Positions 25,100 to 34,018 are shown, counted from the first letter of the stretch. The stretch is 41,944 bases of DNA from Streptomyces albicerus (GCF_008905045.1 NZ_VWMY01000083.1:1-41944); one strand, 5' to 3'. Numbers and translations are program-made. The notes: generated from the letters alone by a model not told the origin.

Positions 25100-26934
25100 C
25101 GCAAGGCCTCCTCTGCGTCCAGGTCTGTGTCGTTCGTGCCCGCGCCGTCGACATCCCTGTCGTTCGCGCCTTCGCCTTCGACACCCGTGTCGTTCACGTC
25201 TGCGCCATCGATATCCGTGTCGTACGTGTCGTCAGTGTCGCGGGCCACCAGCGCGCGGTATCCCGGCTCCTCGTCGAGGAGTTCGCGATGGCCGCCGACG
25301 GCCGCGACCTTGCCGTCGACCAGGTAGTACACGGTGTCCACCCGGTCGAGTACGAGCGGGGAGGTGGTGGTGACGAGGGTCGAGCGGCCGGAACGCGCGG
25401 CGCGCAGCCGGGCGGCGACGGCGGCCTCGGTGTGCGCGTCGAGCGCCGAGGTGGGCTCGACGGCGAGCAGCACCTCGGGGTCGGCAAGGAGCGCCCGCAC
25501 CAGGCGTACGCGCTGTCGCTGGCCTCCGGAGAGACTGCGGCCCTGCGCGTCGACGGCCGAGTCGAGCCCGTCCGGCAGCCCGAGCACGATGTCGTCCGCC
25601 ACCGCCGCGTGTACGGCCCGGCCGACGGCCTCCTCATCGTGGTCCCCGCGCCCGGAGACCAGGTCGCGCAGGGTGCCCGCGAACAGGTCGGCCTCGTTGT
25701 CCGCGACCAGGATGCGCTCCCGGACCTGCGGCAGGGCGATCCCGTCGAGGCGTACGCCGCCCCAGGTCGCCGCCGACGGGGCGTACCGGCCGAGCCGGTC
25801 GACCACGGCGGCGGACTCCGCCGGACGGGCGCCGACCAGCGCGGTCAGCCTGCCGGGTGCCACCCGGACGCCGGACTGCGGATCGTGCAGCACGGAGGGC
25901 TCCGCCGGAGCGTCCACGGCGGTGCCGCCCGTGGCCATCGGCTCCAGGGCCAGGAACCGTACGACGCGCCGGGCGGCCACCACGCCCCGGCTGATCTGAT
26001 AGCCGCACTCGACCATGAAGGCAACCGGGGCCACGAGGACCGCGACATAGCCGTACACGGACACCAACTCGCCGAGGGTGATGTCGCCTTGCGCGGCAAG
26101 CCGGGCCGCCAGCCAGGTCACGACAGCCAGGAACACCGTCGGCAGCCCGACGCCGAGCGCCTGGATCCAGCTGGTCACCGCCCCGACCCGGTACCCCTGC
26201 GCCCGCAGCTTCTGCGAGTCGCGGCGGAAGCCGTCGGCGAACAGCCCTTTGCCGCCAAGGCCGTTGAGGACGCGTAGACCGCCCGCGAGGTCGCCGATCC
26301 GCGCGGTCAGCACGCCCTGCCGCTCGCGGTACTCCGTCTCCGAGCCCCGCAGCCGTCCCATCAGCGGACCGACGAGTACGGCGGTCACCGGCACCCCGAG
26401 CAGGACCACCGCGGCCAGCGGCAGCGAGACCGACAGCAGCATCCCCGCCACGACGGCGTAGGCGACGACCGCGCCGACTCCCGGGCCGACGACGGTCAGG
26501 GACTGGCTGATCGTCTGCACGTCGCCGACGCCGATGGTGACGACCTCTCCGGCAGCGGTCTGCCGCGACAGCGCGGCACCCAGCCGGGTTGCCTGCCCGA
26601 TCACGACCTTCACCGTACGGAAGTTGGCGTCCATCCGGAGCCTGGTCATGGTGCGGTGCCGCATGATGCTCAGCCAGGAGTTGAACACCCCGAGGCCCAG
26701 CAGTGCGCCGGTCCAGCCGGCCAGCGCGGCCTGGTCGCCCGGCTCCAACCCGTCGTCGATCGCACGGGACAGCAGATACGGCGTCAGCGCCATGAGGACC
26801 AGCCAGACGCTGCCCAGCAGAGCGCCGGCGGCGGCCCGGCGCGGCTGGCTGGCGATCAGCCACCACCAGTACCGGCCTCCACTGCGACAGTCGGGTTCAC
26901 CTGGATCTCCGTACGTGTCAACCGGCCGCCGCAC
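25096..26934 (-). CDS. Half-size ABC exporter, degenerate Walker A/B
   Basis: A 612-residue partner of the exporter at 23345. Transmembrane helices occupy about residues 30-330. In the nucleotide domain the Walker A region reads VGARPAESA near residue 363-370, lacking the Gly-Lys-Ser/Thr core, Walker B is LLAVEP (Asp replaced by Val) and the switch His is replaced in TLVTTTSP. The signature LSGGQ (468-472) is intact. It can therefore complement the Walker motifs of its partner and leaves one competent and one dead ATP site. GTG 26934 is chosen since GAGGGGAG lies about nine bases upstream; an upstream start at 27015 would overlap the previous gene. The C-terminal tail has acidic ten-residue repeats (see repeat at 25127). 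Confidence 0.9.
   Translation of the reverse strand: MRRPVDTYGDPGEPDCRSGGRYWWWLIASQPRRAAAGALLGSVWLVLMALTPYLLSRAIDDGLEPGDQAALAGWTGALLGLGVFNSWLSIMRHRTMTRLRMDANFRTVKVVIGQATRLGAALSRQTAAGEVVTIGVGDVQTISQSLTVVGPGVGAVVAYAVVAGMLLSVSLPLAAVVLLGVPVTAVLVGPLMGRLRGSETEYRERQGVLTARIGDLAGGLRVLNGLGGKGLFADGFRRDSQKLRAQGYRVGAVTSWIQALGVGLPTVFLAVVTWLAARLAAQGDITLGELVSVYGYVAVLVAPVAFMVECGYQISRGVVAARRVVRFLALEPMATGGTAVDAPAEPSVLHDPQSGVRVAPGRLTALVGARPAESAAVVDRLGRYAPSAATWGGVRLDGIALPQVRERILVADNEADLFAGTLRDLVSGRGDHDEEAVGRAVHAAVADDIVLGLPDGLDSAVDAQGRSLSGGQRQRVRLVRALLADPEVLLAVEPTSALDAHTEAAVAARLRAARSGRSTLVTTTSPLVLDRVDTVYYLVDGKVAAVGGHRELLDEEPGYRALVARDTDDTYDTDIDGADVNDTGVEGEGANDRDVDGAGTNDTDLDAEEALR
25127..25240 (-). repeat. 30-bp in-frame tandem repeats coding an acidic tail
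   Basis: Imperfect 30-bp units at 25127-25156, 25157-25186 and 25187-25216, with a partial fourth, encode the C-terminal decapeptides DTDIDGADVN, DTGVEGEGAN, DRDVDGAGTN and the beginning of DTDLDAEEAL. The unit preserves frame, so copy number can change without breaking the gene. The tail extends past the nucleotide-binding domain and is Asp/Asn-rich; no known calcium-binding signature was confirmed. Confidence 0.75.
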
Positions 26935-26993
26935 CCGCTGTTCTCCCCTCGCCCCGCCCGCTTCTGTGACTGCCTGCGTGTGCCGCCCCGCCG

Positions 26994-28928
26994 CTACACG
27001 AGGCTGTCCCGCCACGCCTGGTGCAGATCCGCGAACCTGCCCGTGTCCGCTATGAGTTGGGCCGGGCTGCCGTCCTCGACGATGCGGCCGTGCTCCATGA
27101 CCAGCACGCGGTCGGCGATCTCGACGGTCGACAGGCGGTGGGCGATGACGACCGCCGTACGGCCGCGCAGGACCGTGTGCATCGCGCGCTGGACGGCCCG
27201 CTCGCCCGGCACGTCCAGGGAACTGGTGGCCTCGTCGAGGATGAGGACCGCCGGGTCGGCGAGCAACGCCCGGGCGAACGCCACGAGTTGGCGCTGACCG
27301 GCCGAGATGCGCCCGCCCCTCTTGCGTACGTCCGTGTCGTAGCCGTCCGGCAGGGCGCTGATGAAGTCATGGGCGCCGATGGCCTTCGCGGCCCGCTCGA
27401 TGTCCTCGCGGGAGGCGTCGGGGCGGCCGATGGCGATGTTCTCGGCGACCGTGCCGGAGAAGAGGAAGGCCTCCTGCGTCACCATCACCACCCCGCGGCG
27501 CAGTTCGCGCACCGAGAGTTCGCGCAGGTCGACGCCGTCGAGGAGGACCCGGCCGGCCGTGGGGTCGTAGAAGCGGGCCAGGAGCTTGGCGAGCGTCGAC
27601 TTGCCCGCGCCCGTGGAGCCGACCACGGCGACCGTCTGGCCCGCCGGGAGGGTCAGCGAGAAGGGCGGGAGTACCTCGCCGCCAGTGCGGTACGCGAAGC
27701 GGACGTCGTCGAAGACGACCTCGCGGCCCGGGTGTTCGGAGGCGAGCTCCGGCAGAGCCCTCGGCTCCGCCGGCTCGGGCACCGAGGGGACCTGGGCCAG
27801 CAGGCCCGCGATCTTCTCCAGCGAGGCGGCCGCCGACTGGTACGAGTTGAGGAACATGCCGAGCCGGTCGATCGGGTCGTACAGCCGGCGCAGGTACAGG
27901 ACCGCCGCCGCCAGCACGCCCAGCGCCAGCGAGCCCGACGCCACCCGGTGGGCGCCCCACAGCACGATGCCCGCGACCGCCGTGTTGGCGACGAGGCGGG
28001 AGCCGACGACATAGCGGGCCATCTCCAGAATGGCGTCGCCGTTGATGCGTTCGTGGCGGCTGTTGAGCGTGTGGAAGTCCGCGTCGTTGACGGCCTCGCG
28101 GCGGAACGCGCGCACCGGGCGGATGCCGTTCATCGTCTCCGCGAACTTCACGATCACGGCGGCGATCGCGGTCGAGCGGAGGCCGAAGATCCGTCCTGCG
28201 CGATGCCGGTAGAGCCGGATGAGGAGATACAGCGGCACGAACGAGGCCACCGCGACCGCGCCGAGGCCAAGGTCGAGCCAGAGCAGCAGCGCCGAGATGT
28301 AGACGAACGACAGGACGACGGTGATGAGCTCCTGGAGGCCCTCGCTGAGCAGCTCGCGCAGCGACTCGACGTCCGTCGTGGAGCGCGAGATGAGCCGGCC
28401 CGAGGTGTACCGCTCGTGGAAGTCGACGCTCAGCGCCTGCGCGTGCCGGAAGATCCTGCCGCGCAGGTCCAGCAGCACGTCCTGGTTGACACGGGCGGAC
28501 GCGAGGACGAAACCGTACTGGAGCGCGCCGGCCGCCGCCGAGGCCAGTACGTAGGCGACCGCCACGGCGATCAGCGGACCGCGGTCGTCGTCGCGGAGGG
28601 CCGGTACGGCCCGGTCGATGGCGTACGCCACGAGCAGCGGGCCCGCCTGCACGGCCGCCTGCTGGAGCAGGAGCAGGACCGCCGCGAGGACGACGCGGGC
28701 CTTGAGCGGCGAGAGCAGGGAGCGCAGGAGGGTGGACGTCGCGCGCGGGGGAGCGGGGAGGGAGTCGCGGTCGAAGGGATCGCCGTCGAAGGGATCGCCC
28801 TCCTTGTGCGGGGGCGGTGCGGGCCGGGCCGCGTCGTGCTTGCTGCTCCCGCTGGCCTTGTTGCTTCCGTTGTTTCGGTTGTTCTCGTTGTTGTCGTCGG
28901 TCGGCGCGGTGGTCGTGGGCGCCGTCAT
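26994..28928 (-). CDS. Half-size ABC exporter, catalytically complete NBD
   Basis: A 644-residue exporter half. A 60-residue hydrophilic Asn/Thr/Ser/Pro-rich N-terminal tail precedes six transmembrane helices (about 75-330) with ABC exporter coupling segments such as FHERYTSGRLISRSTTD. The nucleotide domain has Walker A GSTGAGKST, the variant signature ISAGQ, Walker B LILDEAT with Glu566, and switch His in IAHRLST. The ATG at 28928 overlaps the TGA of the upstream gene in ATGA (28925-28928), showing coupling. Its partner upstream has Asp in place of the catalytic Glu, so this protein probably provides the catalytic Walker motifs. The next exporter pair starts 59 bases downstream in the same direction and may share the transcript. 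Confidence 0.95.
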   Translation of the reverse strand: MTAPTTTAPTDDNNENNRNNGSNKASGSSKHDAARPAPPPHKEGDPFDGDPFDRDSLPAPPRATSTLLRSLLSPLKARVVLAAVLLLLQQAAVQAGPLLVAYAIDRAVPALRDDDRGPLIAVAVAYVLASAAAGALQYGFVLASARVNQDVLLDLRGRIFRHAQALSVDFHERYTSGRLISRSTTDVESLRELLSEGLQELITVVLSFVYISALLLWLDLGLGAVAVASFVPLYLLIRLYRHRAGRIFGLRSTAIAAVIVKFAETMNGIRPVRAFRREAVNDADFHTLNSRHERINGDAILEMARYVVGSRLVANTAVAGIVLWGAHRVASGSLALGVLAAAVLYLRRLYDPIDRLGMFLNSYQSAAASLEKIAGLLAQVPSVPEPAEPRALPELASEHPGREVVFDDVRFAYRTGGEVLPPFSLTLPAGQTVAVVGSTGAGKSTLAKLLARFYDPTAGRVLLDGVDLRELSVRELRRGVVMVTQEAFLFSGTVAENIAIGRPDASREDIERAAKAIGAHDFISALPDGYDTDVRKRGGRISAGQRQLVAFARALLADPAVLILDEATSSLDVPGERAVQRAMHTVLRGRTAVVIAHRLSTVEIADRVLVMEHGRIVEDGSPAQLIADTGRFADLHQAWRDSLV

Positions 28929-30856
28929 CGGTTGTCCCCCTCGGTGGTCTCTGCCGTCCTTGCCGGCTCTGTCGTCTCCGTCGCGCCGGACATCAGCCAG
29001 GCGTACTCCACGCTCGTACGCAGCAGTTCGTGGTGCGTGCCGACGGCGGCGATGCGGCCTTCCGAGAGCAGGGCCACGCGGTCGGCGAGCATGACCGTGG
29101 ACGGGCGGTGGGCCACCACCAGGGCGGTCGTCTCGGCGAGGACGCGGCGCAGGGCGGCCTCGACGAGGGCTTCCGTGTGGACGTCCAGGGCGGACAGCGG
29201 GTCGTCCAGGACGAGGAAGCGGGGGCGGCCGACCACTGCCCTTGCCAAGGCGAGGCGTTGGCGCTGGCCGCCGGAGAGGCTGAGGCCCTGCTCGCCCACC
29301 TGGGTGTCCGTGCCCTGGGGGAGCGCGTGGACGAAGTCCGCCTGCGCGACGGCCAGGGCGCGGTTCAACTCGGCCTCGCCCGCGGCGTCCTCGGCGCCCA
29401 TGAGGACGTTCTCGCCCACGGCGGCGGAGAACAGGGTGGGCTCCTCGAAGGCGACCGCGACGAGCTCGCGCAGCGAATCCCGGGGCATCTCGGTGATGTC
29501 CACGCCGTCCAGCGTTATGCGGCCGCGCGTGACCTCGTGCAGCCGGGGGACGAGCGCGGTGAGCGTCGTCTTTCCGCTGCCGGTGCCTCCCACGAGAGCC
29601 ATGGTCTCGCCGGGGCGGATGTGGAGATCGATGCGGTCGAGTATGGGGGCGCTGTGGGCGGGGGCGTCGGGGTAGCGGAACTGGACGGCATGGAAGCGGA
29701 GTCCGCCGTTGGCGTTGGCGTTGGCGTTGGCGTTGGCGTTGGTCTTGGTCTTGGTCTTGGTCTTGGCGCCCGCGTCCGCGATCGCCGTCGCGCCCTCGCC
29801 GCGTCGCGTGGCGCCGACCCCGGACTCCGGCTCCGCGTCCATCACCTCGAAATAGCGCTCCGTCGCCGTGGCCGCCTCCTGGCTCATGGCCAGCAGGAAG
29901 CCGATCGACTCGACGGGCCACCGCAGGGCGAGAGCGGTGGACAGGAAGGCGACCAGCGTGCCGGCGGACAGGGCACCGTCGGCGACCTGCACCGTGCCGA
30001 GCACGAGCGCCGCGCCGATGGCGAGTTCGGGCAGCGTGGTGATCGCGGCGAAGATGCCGGCGAGCAGGCGCGCCTTGGCGAGTTCCGTACCGCGCAGCGT
30101 CCGGGAGAGGTCCCGGAAGGCGAGGGCCTGGCTGCGATGGCGCCCGAACCCCTTGATGATCCGGATGCCGAGCACGCTCTCTTCGACGAGCGTCGTCAGA
30201 TCGCCGACCTGGTCCTGCGCCCGCCGCGCCACCTTCGAGTACCGCTTCTCGAAGAGCCAGCAGACGACCATCACGGGCACGGCGGGCGCGAGCAGTACGA
30301 GCCCGAGCGTCCACTCCTGGGCCAGCATGATGATGACGCCCACGAGAATCGTCACGCTGTTGACCAGCAGGAACGTCAGCGGGAACGCGAGGAACATGCG
30401 CAGCAGCATCAGATCCGTCGTGCCCCGGGACAGCAACTGGCCCGAGGACCAGCGGTCGTGGAACGCGACGGGCAGCCGCTGCAGATGCCGGTACAGATCC
30501 GCCCGCATCGCCGCCTCGACCCCGGCCAGCGGCCGAGCCACCAGCCACCGCCGCAGCCCGAAGAGCACCGCCTCGGCGAACCCGAGCAGCAGCAGATACA
30601 GCGCCCCGAGCCACACCCCGCCCGTGTTCCGGTCGGCCACCGGTCCGTCCACGATCCACTTCAGAACGAGCGGGATCACCAGCCCCGTGCACGAGGCGAC
30701 GATCGCGACGACCCCCGCCGTGAGCAGCCGGACGCGCACGGGCCGTACGTACGGCCACAGGCGCAGCAGGCCGCGTACGGCGGAACGGCTCTTGGCCGGC
30801 TCGGTTTCTCGGGCTTCCTCGGCGAGTGTGTCGGTGGGTGTGGGTGTCGTCGGCAT
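28925..30856 (-). CDS. Half-size ABC exporter with Asp in place of catalytic Glu
   Basis: A 643-residue first partner of an exporter heterodimer. The transmembrane domain is at about residues 40-330; a linker of alternating Lys-Thr and Ala-Asn dipeptides (about residues 364-383) joins it to the nucleotide domain. Walker A is GGTGSGKTT, signature LSGGQ is intact, but Walker B reads LVLDDP, with Asp552 where the catalytic Glu is expected; the switch His is present (VAHRPST). This asymmetry is the pattern of known heterodimeric exporters such as TM287/288. The ATG at 30856 lacks a strong ribosome binding site. It is divergent from the ABC/two-component operon, with a perfect 26-bp palindrome between them. 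Confidence 0.95.
   Translation of the reverse strand: MPTTPTPTDTLAEEARETEPAKSRSAVRGLLRLWPYVRPVRVRLLTAGVVAIVASCTGLVIPLVLKWIVDGPVADRNTGGVWLGALYLLLLGFAEAVLFGLRRWLVARPLAGVEAAMRADLYRHLQRLPVAFHDRWSSGQLLSRGTTDLMLLRMFLAFPLTFLLVNSVTILVGVIIMLAQEWTLGLVLLAPAVPVMVVCWLFEKRYSKVARRAQDQVGDLTTLVEESVLGIRIIKGFGRHRSQALAFRDLSRTLRGTELAKARLLAGIFAAITTLPELAIGAALVLGTVQVADGALSAGTLVAFLSTALALRWPVESIGFLLAMSQEAATATERYFEVMDAEPESGVGATRRGEGATAIADAGAKTKTKTKTNANANANANANGGLRFHAVQFRYPDAPAHSAPILDRIDLHIRPGETMALVGGTGSGKTTLTALVPRLHEVTRGRITLDGVDITEMPRDSLRELVAVAFEEPTLFSAAVGENVLMGAEDAAGEAELNRALAVAQADFVHALPQGTDTQVGEQGLSLSGGQRQRLALARAVVGRPRFLVLDDPLSALDVHTEALVEAALRRVLAETTALVVAHRPSTVMLADRVALLSEGRIAAVGTHHELLRTSVEYAWLMSGATETTEPARTAETTEGDNR
29708..29767 (-). 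repeat. Hexanucleotide microsatellites in an exporter linker
   Basis: GTTGGC is repeated five times at 29708-29737, followed by GTTGGT and then CTTGGT three times plus CTTGGC (29744-29767). On the coding strand these are GCCAAC and ACCAAG units encoding Ala-Asn and Lys-Thr dipeptides. Six-base units keep the frame, so linker length can vary by slippage. The repeat lies between the transmembrane and nucleotide domains. Confidence 0.9.
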
Positions 30857-30983
30857 CAGCTGTGAGCCTACGGATCGGCACTGACAACGCCCACCGAGTT
30901 TTGGCCGGTACCGGGTCCGCTTCTGGTCCTACGACCTGCGTGTTCGAGGGGTCGTACGACGCCGGGGCCGGGGGGTCTTACGA

Positions 30984-31009
30984 GGCCATCAACCGATCGG
31001 TTGATGGCC
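30984..31009. promoter_or_regulatory. Perfect 26-bp palindrome, TetR-like operator
   Basis: The half GGCCATCAACCGA followed by its reverse complement gives a perfect 26-bp palindrome at 30984-31009. It lies 128 bases before the minus-strand exporter start and 55 bases before the plus-strand ABC ATPase start. Length and symmetry suit a TetR-family operator for a transporter. No TetR gene is present in the window, so the regulator would act in trans. Confidence 0.65.
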
Positions 31010-31063
31010 GCTCGAGCGCGATGGCCGATGTGGGCGGACCCGCCCCGCCGGGACCCTCGGGGT

Positions 31064-31978
31064 ATGCCAGTCATACCCGTCATCGAAGTCAGCGACCTGC
31101 GTAAGTCCTACGGCGGCCGGGCCGTCGTCGACGGCGTCTCCTTCGCCGTCGAGGAGGGCGAGATCTTCGGCGTCCTCGGCCCGAACGGCGCGGGCAAGAC
31201 CACCACCGTCGAATGCGTCGAGGGCCTGCGCGTGCCCGACACGGGCCGCGTCCGCGTCACCGGCCTCGACCCCGTCACCGACCACGAGGCCACCCGCCGC
31301 GTCCTGGGCGCCCAGCTCCAGGAGAGCGAACTGCAGGCCAAACTCACCGTCCGCGAGGCCCTGGAGCTGTACGCGGCCTTCTACCCCAGCCCGCTCGACT
31401 GGCGGCCCCTCGCCGAACGCCTCGGCCTCACCGACAAACTCACCACGCGCTTCGCCAAGCTCTCCGGCGGCCAGAAGCAGCGCCTGTTCATCGCGCTCGC
31501 CCTCATCGGCAACCCCCGGATCGTCGTCCTCGACGAACTGACCACCGGCCTGGATCCGCGGGCCCGCCGGGACACCTGGGAACTGATCGAGGACATCCGC
31601 GCGAACGGTGTCACCGTCCTCCTCGTCACCCACTTCATGGAGGAGGCGCAGCGCCTGTGCGACCGGATCGCCGTGATCGACAAGGGCCGGATCGCCGCCC
31701 TGGACACCCCGGCCGGCCTGATCCGCCGCTCGGCGGGCGCCACCGTCATCAGCTTCACCCCGTCCGCGCCGCTCGACGACGGTGACCTGAACGCGCTGCC
31801 CGCGCTCGCGTCGATCGAGCACAAGGACGGCCGTCTCACCCTGTCCGGCACCGACGAGACGGTGAACGCCGTCATCACGCTCCTCGCCCGCATGCACATC
31901 ACCGCCCACCAACTCCGTGTCACCGACGCCACGTTGGACGACGCGTTCCTCGACCTCACGAAGGAGGCAGCGGCATGA
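31064..31978 (+). CDS. ABC transporter ATPase, drug-efflux (ABC-2) type
   Basis: A 304-residue nucleotide-binding subunit for the permease encoded next. Walker A GPNGAGKTTT is near residue 40, signature LSGGQKQR near 140, Walker B IVVLDELTTGLDP follows and the switch His is in LLVTHFMEEA. The region after about residue 215 is the C-terminal extension usual in DrrA/NatA-type ATPases. ATG 31064 gives a start directly at the domain (PVIEVSDLRKSYGG); an open extension back to 31001 would enter the palindrome and is rejected. The stop overlaps the permease ATG in ATGA. It forms an operon with permease and two-component genes. Confidence 0.95.
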   Translation: MPVIPVIEVSDLRKSYGGRAVVDGVSFAVEEGEIFGVLGPNGAGKTTTVECVEGLRVPDTGRVRVTGLDPVTDHEATRRVLGAQLQESELQAKLTVREALELYAAFYPSPLDWRPLAERLGLTDKLTTRFAKLSGGQKQRLFIALALIGNPRIVVLDELTTGLDPRARRDTWELIEDIRANGVTVLLVTHFMEEAQRLCDRIAVIDKGRIAALDTPAGLIRRSAGATVISFTPSAPLDDGDLNALPALASIEHKDGRLTLSGTDETVNAVITLLARMHITAHQLRVTDATLDDAFLDLTKEAAA

Positions 31979-32724
31979 GCACGGCCCTCGTCAACACCGC
32001 CGTACTGAAGACCGAGGCCCGCCTCTTCCGCCGGGAACCCAGCGCCCTGTTCTGGATCCTGCTGTTCCCCACGCTGCTGCTGGCGATCCTCGGCACCATC
32101 CCGGACTTCCGCGACCCGGACCCCACCTTCGACGGGCTGCGCGGGGTCGACGTCTACGTCCCGATCACCGTGCTGCTCGGCCTGATCGTCGGCGGACTCC
32201 AGTCGATGCCCCAGGCCCTCACCGGCTACCGCGAGCGCGGCATCCTGCGCCGGATGTCCACCACGCCCGTACGGCCCTCCGCCCTGCTGTCCGCGCAGAT
32301 GCTGGTACACGGCGGGGCCGCCCTGGCCTCGGCGCTGCTCGCCCTCGCGGTCGGCCGGTTCGCCTTGGACGTACGGCTGCCGCGGCAGGGCCTCGGATAC
32401 GCCGTGGCCCTGATCCTGGCTGTCCTGGTCGCCCTCGCCCTGGGCTCGGTGGTCTCCGCGCTGTCCCGGACGACGAAGATCGCGACCGCCGTCGGGACCT
32501 CCCTCTTCTTCCCGTCGATGTTCTGCGCGGGCGTGTGGCTGCCGCTGCAGGCCATGCCGGACCTGATGGCCCGAGTCGTCGGCTACACCCCGTTCGGCGC
32601 GGCGGCGCAGGCGCTGAATCAGGCGGCGGCGGGCGACTGGCCGGGCTGGGACCACCTGGGGGTGCTCGTCGCCTGGACGGTTCTGCTCACGGCGGCGGCG
32701 TCGCGCTGGTTCCGCTGGGAATAG
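31975..32724 (+). CDS. ABC-2 type permease
   Basis: A 249-residue integral membrane protein with about six hydrophobic segments (first ALFWILLFPTLLLAIL near residue 25, last WTVLLTAAA near 240). The segment PSMFCAGVWLPLQAMPD and the following GYTPFGAAAQALNQA are typical for ABC-2 drug or antibiotic efflux permeases of the DrrB type. It starts in a 4-bp overlap with the ATPase gene and ends ten bases before the histidine kinase, so all four genes should be cotranscribed. Substrate is unknown; control by the adjoining two-component system suggests export of a stress-inducing compound. Confidence 0.93.
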   Translation: MSTALVNTAVLKTEARLFRREPSALFWILLFPTLLLAILGTIPDFRDPDPTFDGLRGVDVYVPITVLLGLIVGGLQSMPQALTGYRERGILRRMSTTPVRPSALLSAQMLVHGGAALASALLALAVGRFALDVRLPRQGLGYAVALILAVLVALALGSVVSALSRTTKIATAVGTSLFFPSMFCAGVWLPLQAMPDLMARVVGYTPFGAAAQALNQAAAGDWPGWDHLGVLVAWTVLLTAAASRWFRWE

Positions 32725-32734
32725 GTGACCGGCC

Positions 32735-34018
32735 GTGCAGACTGGTGAGATGACCGCGGTGGACCGGCACATCGAGAAGCGGTGGGAGCAGTTCCACACC
32801 TGGGGTCCGTACGCGCTGCTCGGTTTCTCCACCGTCCTCTCGGCCTTCACCACCGAACTGCTGGACGGCCCGGGCGAGCGGTACGCGGCCGGGGCCCTGG
32901 TCGTCGCCGCGCTCGCGCTCCAGTTGTGGTGGGACCGGAGCCGCTCCCGCCGGACCGGCCGCGGGATGACACCCACCAGGGTCGGGACGTCGTACTACGT
33001 CGTGCGCTGGGTGATCGCCTTCGCCCTCACCTGGATCAACCCGTTCTTCGCGTTCTACGCGGTCACGGGCTACTTCGACGCCGACAAGCTGATCCCGGGC
33101 AGGCGCAGGCAGCGGCTCGCCATGGTCCTCACCTCGATCGTCGTGGCCGGCTCGCAGTCCGGCGGGCTGCCGCCGAAGAGCGGGGGCCAGTGGGCGGTGT
33201 TCGCCGGGCTCCTGGTGGTGAACAACGCGCTGCTGATGGCGGTCGCCCACCTCACCGAGCAGGAGGAGATCCGCTCCCAGGCCCGGGCGGCCACCATCGC
33301 CGAACTCGAACGCACCAACACCGCCCTGCAGCAGGCCCTCGACGAGAACGCCGCCCTGCACGCCCAACTCCTCGTCCAGGCAAGGGAGGCCGGGGTCGCC
33401 GACGAGCGCCGCCGCCTCGCCGCCGAGATCCACGACACCCTCGCGCAGGGCCTGACGGGGATCATCGCCCAGCTCCAGGTCGTGGCGAACACCCCCGACC
33501 GGGATGCCGCCGCGGAGCATCTCGACCGGGCCGCCGCCCTGGCCCGGCACAGCCTCGGCGAGGCGCGCCGCTCGGTACAGAACCTCGCCCCGGTGGCGCT
33601 CGCGAACGACGGCCTGCCCGAGGCCCTGAAGAAGACGGTCACCGAATGGGCCGAACGGACGGGCATCCGCGCCGAGTTCACGGTGACGGGCACGGCGGAG
33701 GTGCTGCACGACGAGGTCTCCGCCACGCTCCTGCGCATCGCTCAGGAGGCCCTCTCCAACGCGTCCCGGCACGCCCACCCCACCCGTCTGGGCGTCACAC
33801 TGTCCTTCATGGGCGACGAGGTGATCCTCGACGTACGGGACGACGGCCGGGGCTTCGACCCCCTCACCCGCGCCGAGCGCACCGGCACCGGCGGCTTCGG
33901 CGTCCCCGGCATGCGCGCCCGCGCCGAACGCATCGCCGGCTCCTTCACCGTCGAGTCGGAGCCGGGCCACGGTACGGCCGTGTCGGCTCGCGTACCGTTG
34001 GTCCGCGATGACCGCTGA
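32735..34018 (+). CDS. NarL-type sensor histidine kinase
   Basis: A 427-residue membrane kinase. Four or so hydrophobic segments occupy residues 20-185, with little extracellular domain, so it may sense membrane state or the transporter itself. A coiled-coil (ATIAELERTNTALQQALDENAALHAQ) leads to the HisKA_3 dimerisation box RRRLAAEIHDTLAQG, with phospho-acceptor His233. The HATPase region has N-box EALSNASRHA and G-box DDGRGFDP and GGFGVPGMRARAE. GTG 32735 follows AGGTGA by six bases; ATG 32750 is the alternative. The 3' end overlaps the response regulator gene by 11 bases. Confidence 0.95.
   Translation: MQTGEMTAVDRHIEKRWEQFHTWGPYALLGFSTVLSAFTTELLDGPGERYAAGALVVAALALQLWWDRSRSRRTGRGMTPTRVGTSYYVVRWVIAFALTWINPFFAFYAVTGYFDADKLIPGRRRQRLAMVLTSIVVAGSQSGGLPPKSGGQWAVFAGLLVVNNALLMAVAHLTEQEEIRSQARAATIAELERTNTALQQALDENAALHAQLLVQAREAGVADERRRLAAEIHDTLAQGLTGIIAQLQVVANTPDRDAAAEHLDRAAALARHSLGEARRSVQNLAPVALANDGLPEALKKTVTEWAERTGIRAEFTVTGTAEVLHDEVSATLLRIAQEALSNASRHAHPTRLGVTLSFMGDEVILDVRDDGRGFDPLTRAERTGTGGFGVPGMRARAERIAGSFTVESEPGHGTAVSARVPLVRDDR

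Noticed and set aside
28929..30887. Upstream extension of the exporter gene at 26994 to 1,297 residues
   Set aside because: The extra 650 residues are Arg/Pro-rich and out of frame with the real exporter gene encoded in the same DNA; the ATGA overlap gives the proper start.
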